A DNA stretch of 64,000 nt from Acanthosepion esculentum (GCA_964036315.1 OZ038517.1:56377156-56441155), one strand, 5' to 3'; numbered from the stretch's first letter, positions 9,657-21,725 are shown. Numbers and translations are program-made. Notes: generated by a model from the letters alone, not told the origin.

Positions 9657-9772
9657 AAAAAAACAAATTGAACTATCTTACAACAAACAATGGAAAAAAA
9701 CAAATTGAACTATCTTACAACAAACAATGGAAAAAAACAAATTGAACTATCTTACAACAAACAATGGAAAAT
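9657..9772. repeat. 37-bp tandem repeat, three copies
   Basis: Units beginning CAAATTGAACTATCTTACAA start at 9664, 9701 and 9738 and include ACAAACAATGGAAAAAAA. The copies are identical, so the amplification is recent or homogenised. The array begins at the 3' end of a LINE. Confidence 0.95.
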
Positions 9773-10200
9773 GTGAGACTGAAAGCAAAGTATGAAGAAA
9801 CTGTCTTAAAAACAAAGAAAAGAGTGATAAACTGCTACGTAATATCAATCTTTCAATATGACAGGGAATAGTGAACAATTTTTCCACAGATGAAGAGTGA
9901 AGCAACAGAAGGATACTGAGAATAACAAGGACGGGGACTATGTGAGCAACGAGGAGGCTTTTGAAGATAACGAGGGCGAAAAAGACAGTTGCAATTTCTG
10001 GGAAGCCTTGACATTCACAGGACATATTAAGCGTAATCAGAGAGAACCAGCGCGTAACTAAAGACCTTGTGTAAATGGACGGTAGAACATGAACCGAAAG
10101 GAATGGTAAAGGGACAAACACTGCTTCGAGTTGCAAAGGATAGGCTGTTGACGAGAACCAGTATCGCTCACATCCTGAAGAAACCCGACGCATAAAATAT
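9773..10200 (+). pseudogene. LINE (family R) C-terminal remnant, badly decayed
   Basis: Plus-strand pieces in shifting frames read RRILRITRTGT, YVSNEEAFED and, near the end, LQRIGC. The order resembles the RRILRI...WTDYVSNEE segment of the LINE C-termini at 38860-39295 and 61045-61445. Stops and frameshifts are frequent. I am less sure of this than of the other two copies. Confidence 0.5.
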
Positions 10201-11015
10201 AAAGTCACCTCGTAAGACCCCCAAACTTGTTTACTGCCAATTTAAGCAATTTTGGGCACTGACCTTCTCTTTTGTTTCTCTCGTGCGTGCGTCTTTAGAG
10301 AGGCAAGAATTTCAATTGATAAGAAAGGAACACAAAACAATCTGTTGAGAAAGTATTTCTGGTATTTTTGCAACAACTGATAATGGACATTATTCAGACA
10401 TAAAGTGAAAGAAAAAATAAAAAGCATGTAAATTTAAACTTTAACATTTGGCGAAGAAGATAATGCGAAAAATAAGCTAACATATAATTGGTATTTCCTC
10501 TGTGTAGGTATATCTTTCATAAATAAATAAGTATAAAAGCACGTTTCAATAAATGTTTATGTGCAACTCTGAACCCAATTAATTTTGCAATAAGTTAATT
10601 TACTACTTTAAAATATTTCTTGAATGGGCGACCATATGTAATGCAGCCACAACTTGAGCAGCAATAAGTGTGTCTAACGCAAGTTAAAATCATAGTTGTC
10701 TTTCTTCTATACTGGGTGCCCTAACAAAGCTAAAAGGCTTAGTCTGCTCGACTATTTCACTTTTAGTTATGTGCTGTAGAAATTCGTTCATGTGTGTCCT
10801 AATAGTACAAATCGAACGTAAACAATTTCCGTTTAATTTTAAATTCAGTTCATCAATGACCGTTACACCAATGGTACCTTCATTTAGTTTAATAGAAATG
10901 TTTAAGAAATATTTCGTAGCAACATTTTCTAAGGTTTATCTTCCTCCATTTCTCGTATCTGCTCATCGTAAGTCGACATGCAATGTAGTTTTATCTTCAA
11001 GGTCAACGGATTTAC
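10200..11015. other. Unassigned AT-rich sequence
   Basis: No recognised element. The open frame at 10769-11035 has no domain or family resemblance that I can see and overlaps the start of a tRNA-like SINE. Confidence 0.35.
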
Positions 11016-11019
11016 CTGC

Positions 11020-11131
11020 GTTAGCTAGGAATTGAACTCACAACTCCTTGGATCAATTCACTTTTGGATCAATCAACCAACATTGTTGTCCACTGCTCAC
11101 ATGGCCCATGCGTTGGTTGATTGATCCAAAA
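11020..11131 (-). mobile_element. tRNA-derived SINE head with 20-bp hairpin
   Basis: On the minus strand GTGAGCAGTGGACAACAATG (box A-like) is followed by GTGAGTTCAATTCCTAGC (box B-like). The head is related to that at 4480-4690. Within it, TTTTGGATCAATCAACCAAC (11062-11081) is perfectly inverted at 11112-11131, around a 30-nt loop, so the SINE 5' region is partly duplicated in inverse. Confidence 0.55.
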
Positions 11132-11293
11132 ATGACTAATTCAATGTCTGGCCACAGCAAACAGAATAAAAACGTGGAGATTTGTGTTATCAAGAGGAAG
11201 TAACTAAAAATTGATATATCCAAAGGCATGGCACGCAGCATTAAAACAATCTGTCACTAAATAAAGATGTCGGTCCGAAGCTCCAAATATCAC

Positions 11294-11385
11294 CTGAAGA
11301 AGGCCAGAGCGTACAACGGCTGAAACGTTGTCGATATGGCAGTAAAGATGGGAACAACAGTCCGAACAATGTAAATAGTGTAAAT
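11294..11385 (+). repeat. Hammerhead-core-like repeat (family H1), copy 3
   Basis: CTGAAGA (11294-11300), GGCCA, a loop, CGGCT, GAAAC (11322-11326), then GTTGTCGATATGGCAGTAAA and GAACAACAGTCCGAACAATG. The helix changes (GGCCG to GGCCA against CGGCC to CGGCT) are not matching compensations at the same pair, so this copy looks decayed. Confidence 0.6.
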
Positions 11386-11984
11386 GTTTATTCAGCGCGT
11401 ATCTCACATCAATGACGCTGTTGTTACATAAGTGCAAGGGTATTTCTGATCGCTTGACCTTACGAGGAGAGATTATTTGTGTTCGAACATCGATTGGACA
11501 AAAGAATGAATCACGATAGCGGCTACGTGGAACAGCAATGCTGGTAATATATACACAATATTTAATCTCGTTCCAATTGGAATTTCCAATTTGGAAAAGA
11601 CCAGAAGTCGCAGGGAAACAATTTAAAATTAAGAAATGATTTTGACTGATATTGGCGATGCGATGTTTTATCAAATGTATAACCAGCAGAAAGCATCTAC
11701 TACCTGGGTCATTATGAATGCAACTGTAATACAGTACGCAAGCACATTTAGTGAGATCTCACTGCTGAGTGAGTCACCCGATGGGAGAGTTTCTGTTCTG
11801 AAAGCGTAAAAAAATACTATGGGTTAAATTTTCTAAAAACATTATTCGAAAAGAAATTTAAAAAATAAATGAGAATATATTTGTTTGAAGGGTCATGTAA
11901 TGAGGCACAGATACAACCACCAAATATCGTACATGTATGTCTGTATGTGAATGTGTGTATATCCGTCCATGCTTTGTTGTCCCT

Positions 11985-12365
11985 GCTATTTACCTTGAGC
12001 TCCTTGATAAAATCCAAAGAAGAAGCAGCAATATTATTGGTCCTGATCTGGCGGTTCGATTCAGTCATGTCCCCACTTCGTAAGGTTGCCTCCCTGTGCC
12101 TTTTCTATAAATACTTTCATGGTAATTGTTCGGATGAGCTCTTCACTATGGTACCTGCACTTTTTGAATTTAAGTGAAGTACTCGACTGACGTCGAGATT
12201 TCATCAATTTACAGTTGAGTTGGCTGGATGAAACAAGTAAAATCTATGCTAATACTTCAGTTTCTCGCTCTTCTCGCTTGTGGAACTGCCTTCCGGCTGC
12301 ATGATTTCCAGCCAAATTTAATCTTCAAAAAGTTTAAAAGCAATGTCAATCGCTAGCCACTGCTC
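11985..12365 (+). pseudogene. LINE family J, RT C-terminal fragment
   Basis: It starts inside the LDKIQRRSSNIIGPDLAV equivalent, continues LCLFYKYFHGNCSDEL, loses frame, and ends with the nucleotide equivalents of FFSLFSLVEL and FKSNVNR near 12340. It is about 380 bp, truncated at the 5' end, and lacks the terminal tail before the simple repeat at 12445. Confidence 0.75.
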
Positions 12366-12444
12366 TTCTTTTGTTCTCGATCTTTAATAATGTTTGTGTT
12401 TCTAATTCTTCCACGGCCTTACTCTCTTGCATGGGTAATACCAA

Positions 12445-12445
12445 T

Positions 12446-12512
<67 letters not shown>
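12445..12512. repeat. (TA)n(TG)n compound microsatellite
   Basis: TA from 12445 to about 12466, then TG to 12512. Reading frames through it are artefacts. Confidence 0.95.
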
Positions 12513-12513
<1 letters not shown>

Positions 12514-12935
12514 CATGAGTATATATATATGTGTACAACATTTTTTAACAGTCCATTTGTTTCTGCATATTTCTAAAGACATTCCCTTCCATCTTTCTCT
12601 TTCAATTATCCAACATCCGTTGTCGACTTCCTCTATCCTCCTGTAATGGAAGGAAAACTAAGAAGAGTTCGCTCCTCTTCCATTACAAAATGTCGCTCAA
12701 CTCCAAAAAACAGCGACAGGAACGAAGGGGAAAAGATCCGTGGGAAGTTGATGAGTAAAGAGAGTCTATCGACAAAAACAAAAAAGAAAATGAAAAAAAA
12801 CTGGGCCAGATAAAGAGAAATATGGAGAGAAGACGCCTGAAATAAAAATGCAAGTAAAATCGGAGATATGTAATAGAGAAGTGGAAAAAGCGACAAAAGA
12901 TTATAGACGAAAAGAAAAACATGTAGTGATAGTAT

Positions 12936-12938
12936 TGG

Positions 12939-13035
<97 letters not shown>

Positions 13036-13142
13036 GTGTGTGTGTATATGTATGTATATATGCATTATTGGTATATGTGTATATATATGTATATATATGT
13101 GTGTGTATATGTATATATGTGTATATATGTATTATTGGTATG
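12936..13142. repeat. Compound TA/TG microsatellite with internal duplication
   Basis: (TA)n, (TG)n and (TA)n blocks are followed by two related units that both end in GCATTATTGGTATATG-type sequence (about 13060 and 13125), so a unit of about 65 bp is duplicated inside the array. Confidence 0.85.
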
Positions 13143-13149
13143 TGTTGGC

Positions 13150-13750
13150 ATATAAACTTAGAAAGTCAAATGGAGAATGGGAAGACGAAAGGGAAAGATT
13201 GAATGAAGAAAACATCTGAGAAATATGCGAGGCAGAGAGAATGGAAAAGTTAAAATGAAGAGAGAGAAAGAGAGAAAGAGCGTAAGACAAAAGTAAATAA
13301 AAAAGAAAAATGGCAAAAATAACTTATGACAAATGGGAAAATGTTATAAGAGAAAATGAGAGAAAGAGAACACCTATTGTAGACTGTTATCGTCTGCAAA
13401 TGAAAATTCAGGGCGCCATTTTAATTTTATTGCTACTTGGAGATTGTTGAAATATGACCATAGAAATGCAACACCTATTGTCTGTAGAGTGTGGAAAAAA
13501 TCAGTTTCTGCCAATGGAACTGGTTAACATATCTCCGTGTAAAATAATAACACATTCAGATTTGATAAGGTTTCTAGATGTAACTGTAATTTTATCGACT
13601 GTCCCTGAGTCAATTTCTTACGTTTCCAATCTTCATTCATCTTGCGTTCGCAAGAACACATAAATGGTTCCCTGTACTTCACTGTAGGTAAGGAGGAAGT
13701 TATATCAAATGTTCGTTTCAGTCCTCGTTATGTATGTAGGCAGGTATGTA
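13150..13750. other. Unassigned, purine-rich then mixed
   Basis: 13180-13390 is rich in GAGAAAGA-type sequence. No gene was recognised in 13390-13750; the 69-codon frame at 13454 has no supporting motif. Confidence 0.35.
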
Positions 13751-13754
13751 TGTA

Positions 13755-14165
13755 TGGACCAAGTGGTTTGGAACGTTTGCTTTCTGGCCATGAGACCGGG
13801 ATTCGATTTTTGACTTCTTGATTATATCGGTTCTTGGGGAGGCGATGCCAGCGCGCGCCACATTTTGAAAGTGCCTGAAAACCATATCAATAGAATGGCC
13901 TATCTAAGTGAGTGAAATTTGGTAGACGGAATTGTTCGGAAGCCGTCGATATTTGTGGTAGCACGGAGTCACAAGTCCTCGTGACCGAGGGTTTGAGCGC
14001 ACTAGCTTTGTTCATGAAACTGATCATGTTATATTATATGCACTCACTTCCAGAAACTGTAACTAAGGTCTGCTCAATAAAGTTGTAGTATAAACCACAA
14101 TAGACTTTGGTGTTGACCGGGCGTTTGTAATAGGGATTTGCTGTCGTGGCAAATGGGTGAGCTCA
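13755..14165 (+). mobile_element. tRNA-derived SINE (family S), near full length
   Basis: The head GGACCAAGTGGTTTGGAACG (box A) and GAGACCGGGATTCGATTT (box B) is followed by a body with CGGAGTCACAAGTCCTCGTG, ACCGAGGGTTTGAGCGCACT, CCAGAAACTGTAACTAAGGT and TAGTATAAACCACAATAGAC. A complete relative lies on the minus strand at 49640-50062. The head is tRNA-like and the body lacks coding capacity. Confidence 0.8.
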
Positions 14166-14529
14166 GAAATGGGATGTCCATATGTATGGATGGATAGATT
14201 TCAGTATGAGATTAAGAAGACATTACATTAATTTCAGCTGATATTAAATATTTTGGGATATTTCTTTTTAGAAAACTATTTTCAATGACGAAATCGTGAG
14301 TGCTAAGGAATATGGGCATTTAAATTCTTTAAGAATCAATAGTGGAAAAAAAACAACCAATTACAGGTTCTAACGAAAAGACACATATTCTATGTCAGTA
14401 AATATTTACAATTAAAAAGTTTAAACACTGTTAGGTTTGTCTCAGCAAAATGAATTCAAATATTGAGTCGGTACAAAAATTCGTAGTGTTTTTTTTAAGG
14501 AATCACGAGATGTGTAACGCATTAGAGTT

Positions 14530-14797
14530 ACATTAAGGAGCACCGCGTGAACTGCAGCCGTCAGTCTTGGACAAGATAGCCTGATTTGAAGTCAGAGTTT
14601 TCTTTCTTAGTCGCCAACTAAGCTTATAGGACCAAGTTTGTCCAGCTATTTACTTATAGTTGGAGTGGTGGGGGTGAGATGGATTCTTACCGGGTAAGTG
14701 AATGTAATGAACTCGACTGGAATTCGAACTCTGCTCTCCGTGCACCCAATAAAGAATACTTAGATTTATTCAACCACAAATGCGCCACTTTTTCCAT
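14530..14797 (-). mobile_element. tRNA-derived SINE (family T)
   Basis: On the minus strand GTGGCGCATTTGTGGTTGAA (box A-like) and GAGTTCGAATTCCAGTC (box B) form the head. The body reads CATTCACTTACCCGGTAAGA, ATCCATCTCACCCCC, TAAGTAAATAGCTGGACAAA and GGTCCTATAAGCTTAGTTGG. Truncated relatives of the body are at 21600-21720, 27690-27900, 47240-47425 and 60875-61020, all minus. The GGTAAGAATCCATCTC block also resembles the tail of the 5S-tRNA chimeric SINE. Confidence 0.7.
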
Positions 14798-15189
14798 CTT
14801 TGAAACAGCTTCATCATTCTATCTTCTCAGAACTTGACATCTTTTAGTGAGGAACATGTATAAGAGGCATTTAAAGTCTTCTATAGAACTGAAGTTCTTC
14901 CAGTAAGAACAAATTATAGGGATCAACATAAGTGGTTAGTCTCCTTTAATAAGACTTTGGATGCTCTACGCTGATAAACGTTAATTCAGTGTTTAAAACA
15001 GTCTGTACATGTACCCATTGAAATTATATATATATATATAACCCTAACCTGCGTACTCTAAGGAAAACCATCATTAGATCTGACGTGTCTTAAACCACTC
15101 GACCACATAGGCTTAAGCCTACTTAAGTGCAGATTATGAGCATATGTAGTATAGTTAACGGTTGACTCAATAATTCAACAGGTTAAGAC

Positions 15190-15640
15190 TGTAGTATGAA
15201 GCATCCTCTCGGAAGTCTGTTCCATAAATTAGCGATTCTTGGGAATAAGCTGTCCGACTGGAATTTCCTTACCAATGGAATGCGAAGTGGAAATTATTCC
15301 TGGCATAGTGTTTCCTAGCTGTAAAGTTCTGAACTGGTCTAACTAAGGAATGTATCTTGTCTGACAATTTGCCACGGATGGAGTTGTGAGAGGCTTCTAA
15401 CGTTTCATCTTGGACAAAGAAGTTGTAGGGTTGAATATAATTCATCGACCACAAGGCTACGTAAAAGCTTTTGAACTGTCAAAGCTGGAAAGCGACGACT
15501 GCTCTGCTCCAGCAAGAATGCATTTTTCGTTTGATCTGACGTCTGTCAGGAGTAGTCAGTTACTTTTTGGAACAGAAACAAGCGGACAACCATTTCTTCA
15601 ACCTCTTTAGCAATGAGTTCCATTTAGAGTGAACATGAGT
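15190..15640 (-). pseudogene. LINE ORF2 C-terminal fragment, another Jockey-like family
   Basis: The minus strand reads FFVQDETLEASHNSIRGK, ARNNFHFAF, then in another frame RKFQSDSLFPRIANLWNRLP and RGCF. The FPRIANLWNRLP...CF order is typical of the C-terminus of Jockey/I-like LINEs. It has at least one frameshift. The 3' side at about 15180 has no tail that I recognise. Confidence 0.55.
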
Positions 15641-15774
15641 CTGAATTGACGTCCAAAGCAAGGACCTAGTTTGAGAGTTTAACCGCTCATCGTGAATGGG
15701 GAAAATCCATGGTGATGATAGGACGTTACTAGCTTGATTTTGGAGTTAGTGAATGTTAAAAGCAAGTTTTTCCC

Positions 15775-15860
15775 TATACGAGTTTAGTATAATACTTTCA
15801 CACACTGTGACCTCTTGCGTCTTTGTGGCTTTATTGCCTTGTTTGGGGTGAAATGATTTT
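15775..15860 (+). mobile_element. LINE family J terminal tail
   Basis: CACTGTGACCTCTTGCGTCT, TTGTGGCTTTATTGCCTTG and TTTGGGGTGAAATG form a near-consensus terminus. Only the last 80 bp or so of the element is present. Confidence 0.75.
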
Positions 15861-15869
15861 AAGCAAATA

Positions 15870-16790
15870 CAAATCCGTTGTTTCTTGGTCCTTTATTTTA
15901 TCCCTGTACCATACATGCAAGTGTTAATAAAATGTTTAAAATTTGTAACTAACGATTTATGTCTGTTTTCTTCCTAGGGAATAACAGAGAAAAAGCATCC
16001 GCTAATCTTGCAAAAGGTACGCCGTGTTACAGTCAATTAGTTAAGAAAATATATGCAAAATACAATTACCATTTAGTCTAAAAAAAACTGTAAAACAATA
16101 AGCGGACAAAGGTCTTCTTTTAAATGAACGCCATTTTAATCACCATTCCGCTTTCTAGGCCGCTATTTCTGAAAATTGGTTGATTTTATCAAACAACGCA
16201 AACGCAAATATAGAGCCCAGATAATATTCGCAAACAGAGGAGGTTCGGTTAGCAAGAGACACCCAACATCTGTTTATCTTTCTATTTTTTGACAGCATTG
16301 CTATCTTAACAGCAGCAGTAAATTTAGAACATTTTGTTCATTTATAGCCTCGCAGACAAAAGCTTGCCTTTTGTTAACATGCCTTACACCTGCAAATTAA
16401 ATGCCAAATCTCGCTAAATCGCGTTTAGAAAAGAAACATTGTTATCATATCCGAGAAAGCATTGATGTTAACGTTCAGTATTCAGTTAATTGAAAGAAGT
16501 CGTTATGAAAAGCAATGAGAGAAAAAGTCTTCTGCCTCAAGCAACAGTTCCGCTTTAAAAAATGTTTTCAGTAATTTCTTTGTTAAAGGTTTTTTCTCAC
16601 GCACAAACCAAAAGGCACTGCAGCCATGTTAATGTTATGTAAACAAATTTGTTTGAAACATCTTCAGATGTCGTCATGGTTTGAGATCATTCATAGATTA
16701 CCTCATGCTGGTGGTCGCATCTTTTTATATTTATAGATGATTTGTAATTTTCTATCTAACATGACATACATATATAATATATAACTATTT
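15870..16790. other. Unassigned sequence
   Basis: About 900 bp of ordinary AT-rich sequence with no repeat or ORF that I can identify. Confidence 0.4.
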
Positions 16791-16792
16791 TA

Positions 16793-16796
16793 TATA

Positions 16797-16831
<35 letters not shown>

Positions 16832-16886
16832 GGTATATCAGAAATGCTTTTACAAACTTTTGGAAAAACATGGTGTGGATTGATAA

Positions 16887-16921
<35 letters not shown>

Positions 16922-16923
16922 TC

Positions 16924-16974
<51 letters not shown>

Positions 16975-16976
16975 TC

Positions 16977-17029
<53 letters not shown>

Positions 17030-17059
17030 TCTTCATATATATATATATATATATATATA
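16793..17059. repeat. TA arrays with higher-order period of about 54 bp
   Basis: Long (TA)n tracts are interrupted by CACTCTTCA at 16919, 16972 and 17027, giving spacings of 53 and 55 bp. The interruption and the TA block have evidently been duplicated together. Confidence 0.9.
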
Positions 17060-17215
17060 ATTTGGGGGATTTTTTATGAACAGATGAAGCAAAAATTGAA
17101 CTATTTGGACGTACTTCATGGACTCAAGGTTGAAGAAAAGTCGACAAAAGACACCGAAGAACACAATTCCAGCGGTGAAATTTGGTGGTGGCAATATCAT
17201 GGATGTTTTTCTTGC
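17060..17215 (+). pseudogene. Tc1-like transposase fragment
   Basis: GATGAAGCAAAAATTGAACT encodes DEAKIELFG, the block around the first catalytic aspartate of Tc1-like (DD34E) transposases. After a stop and frame change, [17 protein letters not shown] matches the following K(F/H)GGG(S/N)IM block. About 50 codons remain; the second half of the catalytic domain is absent. It directly abuts a TA array. Confidence 0.75.
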
Positions 17216-17229
17216 TAAAAAACCAACAC

Positions 17230-17600
17230 TTCATTCATCGCATAAATAAATACTACCAAATTCCCCTTACCATAAACGACATATATCGCCAGTTACGCCG
17301 CATGATTTTCATTTTTTTCCATTCGTACAAAGCATAAGCATCAACATGTGGAGAGAGAAATAGTTTAAAACTTTTTGAAAATCAAAGCAAAACCGGTTAA
17401 AGTAAAAAGTTTAAAAAAAATTTAAACAACAAATTAAATAATTTTCTGTTTTCCTTTTTTTTAGATAAGAAAAAACACTGAAAATCCAATTGTAAGTAAC
17501 AAGATTTTAATTCTTCTCTGTAAACATCCATATATTATAAGTAAATAACGTTATATTAAATATTAGGTGCCTTTTTTCCAATCTTCATTTTTGTCTATAC
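17230..17600. other. Unassigned sequence after the Tc1 fragment
   Basis: Part of it may be non-coding Tc1 3' sequence, but no terminal inverted repeat was found. Confidence 0.3.
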
Positions 17601-17601
17601 A

Positions 17602-18291
<690 letters not shown>

Positions 18292-18403
18292 GTTTATATT
18301 TTGGACAATAAAAAATATTGAGAAATTAAAAAATTAAAATTTTCAGACACACTGGATTATTAATATTTTTTTGTTATATTATTTCAATTCAGTTCCTCAA
18401 CTA

Positions 18404-18446
18404 GTTTCATCTAGCATGACCATCATCAGGAGAAATGAAATTCTCC
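18404..18446 (-). ncRNA. Hammerhead-core-like motif of a Penelope-like element
   Basis: On the minus strand GGAGAA...TTCTCC can form a helix I hairpin whose last C begins CTGATGA (18423-18429). Then come 14 nt (TGGTCATGCTAGAT) and GAAAC (18404-18408). This is the hammerhead order. Helix II is weak in this copy (GTC/GAT) and a clear cleavage triplet is not visible. It lies downstream of the GIY-YIG remnant on the same strand, where Penelope-like elements are known to carry such motifs. Confidence 0.5.
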
Positions 18447-18499
18447 TTGTTAGTAGCAGACTTGATGGAGAAAATGAACTTTATTTGTAGTTTTCATTT

Positions 18500-19215
18500 G
18501 TTGTTTTTTTTATCGTTATATCCTATATAAGGCCTATCCTTGGGTTGATCAAACCGCCTCTTTGAAGTTGTCTTTTAAAGATAAAGGCTGGATAAATTCC
18601 TGCTACTTTGAATTCCCCTAGTCATTTTGACCGTTTTATTGGTTCCTGGGATGGGGATGTATCTGTGTATATTATTATTAATTCTTCGAGAGTGTGTATG
18701 ATGTGTGCAAGTGCATATATTAGAATGGTGCTGTATAAGTGTGAGAACTCAGCACCTCCTCAAGCATGTCTGTCTTGGGTGGTAGAGAAATGTGGATAGG
18801 GCTTGATTTATGGAGTTATATATTAATTCTATTTGTGATTAAGCCCGTTTGGATGGAGTGTTTTAGGCGCAAAATCCATTTGTCTTCATGGTTTTCTAAA
18901 ATATTTCTAATGTTATCTTTTCTGTCCATTTCTATTTTTCAATTATAGTGAATTTGGCATGGCTTTTAAAATCATGTTTTTCTCGGTGGAAATATTGTTC
19001 TACGGGTAATAATCTTTCGTAGGGAGCCGACTTAATTCGATTACGATAATTATTAATTCTGTAGTGAAAAGGCCATTCAGATTATCCCACATATTCTTTC
19101 TGGCATATTGTGCATTCTAGGTAGTAAATTATGTTATGACTTTTACAGGTAGAGTCGTGGTAGATTTTGAAAGTAGAATTAGTGACTGATCTAGGTTGTG
19201 TACACGCCACCCACC
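18500..19215 (-). pseudogene. Penelope-like element, GIY-YIG endonuclease remnant
   Basis: Minus-strand reading from about 19175: STFKIYHDSTCKSHN, then IIYYLECTICQKEYVG (19140-19093), a stop, SEWPFHYRINNYRNRI, YERLLPVEQYFHREKHDF, KSHAKFTIIE, and lower down KTNGFCA*NTPSKRA-type frames that correspond to a KWILRL...PNG end. The I-I-Y...C..C...YVG...R order is the GIY-YIG endonuclease of Penelope-like retroelements. Stops (at least four) show it is dead. No RT domain was recognised upstream; 19215-19750 could hold an eroded part. Confidence 0.75.
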
Positions 19216-19219
19216 TGTC

Positions 19220-20740
19220 CATGGACACCCTATGTCGAACCTAAAATTTTTCTTCTGTGTCAAAGGCTCGGTATTGTACTTTACATTGAATAGTTTAGTC
19301 ATGTACATAGCCATGATACTGCTACTACACTATTTGCTTGTTCTACACTGCCATTACTCTATTACCTTGTATTACACTGTCACTACACTAATTTGGTACT
19401 GTGCCAGACTAGTAAGGATCTGTCTAATTTTGTTCAGTATCTGTCTCAGCATTTTCATATCAATCTTTCCCCAGATCTATTTCATATTTATCTTGTGGAG
19501 TGTTTTCTCGCGATCTTATTAACATTTTTAAATTTAAAGTTGTCTTTCTTCGAGAATAGTTGCCAATCAAAGCTCGAAATCCAAGTCTTCCCAGAGATGG
19601 ATTTATGTATTTCTGAAAGACATGAGGGCCCATTTAACCCCAACTGTCTCAGCCGGAATTTGAAATCAGCTTCCCTCTTCCATTTCCTTTATTGGACACC
19701 CACCCCGCCAGGATGTTACTATATTTTTTATAAAAATAAGATGCCGATTGGTTGAATTAGTCATTCTTATTTACGTTTTAAATGTTTGTTAAACTATTTG
19801 AAAATGCTGAGTTTATTAACAGAAGTTTTGAACGACGGAAAAAAGTCGGTAAGTGAAAGAGGCAAAGAGTTCGATAAAGAAAAATTCAGAAATATGTGGG
19901 CCTATTTTTATAAATATTCCACAGAATATATCTAAAAACATATAAATCATCCCATCATTATTTACTGAAATAAAACAATGAATTAGAGATAATTAAACCA
20001 AATAATAAATGATTGGTATGATGGATTCAAGGTGTAACATGACCAGTTGTCCATTTAGGGTTGCTTTGACCCTTGTTGGCAGCCTAATGAAGTTCACGGC
20101 TATCATTAACGGTGAATTAATTGAATCGGTTGGTTCAATAAGCAAATGGATCTGGTCTATGAACGACGTCTCCAAGGCTCAAGACATATGTCATTGCCGC
20201 AGAAATAATACAAGTTATTTTATAACGAACAATTCTTCCTAGTAATTTGACCTTTTTCACACAAAAAATAAGATCAATGGCTAACCGGTTGGAATCGATA
20301 AGACTGGAAATAATGATAGAGCTGACATTTTCTTGTCACATTTTCGATGTTTTATTCCTTTCAGAACGACTTCCTTGCTGCTTTATCTTGTCGTCGCCTG
20401 TAGCTATAATAATGTAACTTCAGTTAGAACGACTCACAAATCTAATTCAATGAGATAAAATCAACTTACGGTATTACTTCTTGTCATATACTTAGGTAGA
20501 AGATGGCGCTTGAAAGATGTCACTTTTCACTGTAGGACTTTTATGATGAAAACAAGGGTAGAACGCAAGAGACGCATCGTGTGAAGAGTTCAGTAACCCA
20601 TTAGGATCATAGTGATACTACATATTCTGCAGATACAGCAACAGTGATGTGTCTAGAGTAAGATGACCTGACGGAGCCCATCTTTCTGCAGGCTGGTTTT
20701 GTAGTCAGAGATCCAATTTTCCTAGAATGGTTGCTATTGG
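19220..20740. other. Unassigned sequence
   Basis: The plus-strand frames at 19196-19755 and 20009-20242 have no recognisable domain. The first part may be an eroded Penelope-like body. I see no terminal repeats. Confidence 0.35.
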
Positions 20741-20744
20741 TCCT

Positions 20745-20960
20745 AATCTTCACTCGGGATGTAGATTTATTGCAAATTGAATTACAACTGTGGTACAAGG
20801 CCGAAGCGGATGTGGGATGAGGCTGGTCTACTTTAAATATCCTTAACCTAGCTAATCCGATTAACGACCCATTCATCCATTACAATTTACTCAATACCCC
20901 TTACGAAATCATCCATCGCCATTCAATGCGACATATACCACAATACCACATACTCACAGT
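20745..20960 (+). repeat. Interspersed repeat family A, copy 2
   Basis: It matches 1640-1895 in blocks: ACTGTGGTACAAGGCCGAAG, AACCTAGCTAATCCGATTAA, CCCATTCATCCATTACAATT and TCATCCATCGCCATTCAATG. Same orientation. It has a single GGCACAAGGCC-type block, unlike copy 1. Confidence 0.6.
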
Positions 20961-21054
20961 GACCCTGAGTCTTGTTAATTTTTTATTATGAATCATTGCC
21001 TTTCCCCTCCCCAATTTATAGGCAGAAGCACACAAATGTTGCTGGGATTTCCTC

Positions 21055-21490
21055 CCAGCCAACCGTAAAGTGGTCTATTTTAAAGCCACTTCACGGTTTC
21101 ATATGACTCGGCCCCGGTTTATCTTGAAGTCAGAACGCTACGTTCGCTTATCCGAACTTGCTAATGTGTGTCAACCCCAAGTTTGTGAATTGTTTTGCTA
21201 TATTGCTGTTGTTTTGCCTTGTATATATTGTTTGCTTATTTTTGCCGTTTTCTTTTCTTTTTTATGTGGACCCGAAGTAGGGGCCACGGAAGGAAAACAC
21301 GGAACACGGGTTAGAGGTAAGAATGATATATTAAACAGAAAAGTTACAAAGAATAGTGTAAGAGTAAGCAGAGCTTACTATCCAGTGGTGTCCGATATTG
21401 GTATCGTACGCGGCTGCGCATTACTGGTGCTACTCCCATGATACTACCATTCACATAATAATATAGTACTGGGAGAGTCCATGATGTAGG
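21055..21490 (+). other. Higher-GC unidentified segment with 123-codon ORF
   Basis: The open frame at 21070-21441 begins MVYFKATSRFHMTRPRFI and has a hydrophobic stretch near residues 43-66. I recognise no family. A hairpin lies at its left edge: AACCGTAAAGTGG (21061-21073) against CCACTTCACGGTT (21085-21097). Near the right end CTGGGAGAGTCCATGATGT resembles the 3' terminus of the zinc-finger LINE, so the segment may be part of a transposon. A host gene is possible but unsupported. Confidence 0.25.
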
Positions 21491-21594
21491 AAAGTATCGG
21501 TCTCACAACACTTTTCCTTGTTATTGTTTATTGCAAACTTTGCCAATTCTTTTTGTTGGGCACTTCTGCCATTTATTTACATTTAACCCCACGG

Positions 21595-21725
21595 TCAGTC
21601 ACACTAAATTTGCCATCTTAAGGAAAGAAAACATCCCTGCTATTTAACCCATATCTGTGGGGAAGAAAGATGGATTCATACCTCTCCCAATGTGTATTTG
21701 AATTCTTTTTCCTGGCCGCCGCTAC
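21595..21725 (-). mobile_element. SINE family T body fragment
   Basis: Plus-strand text TGCTATTTAACCCATATCTG, GGAAGAAAGATGGATTCATA and CCTCTCCCAATGTG is the inverse of the family T body (GGTAYGAATCCATCTC...). The head is missing. Confidence 0.45.

Noticed and set aside
9657..9772. A CRISPR-like array of 37-bp units
   Set aside because: Tandem without unique spacers.
10769..11035. 88-codon frame as a gene
   Set aside because: Its 3' end runs into a tRNA-like SINE head and nothing supports the rest.
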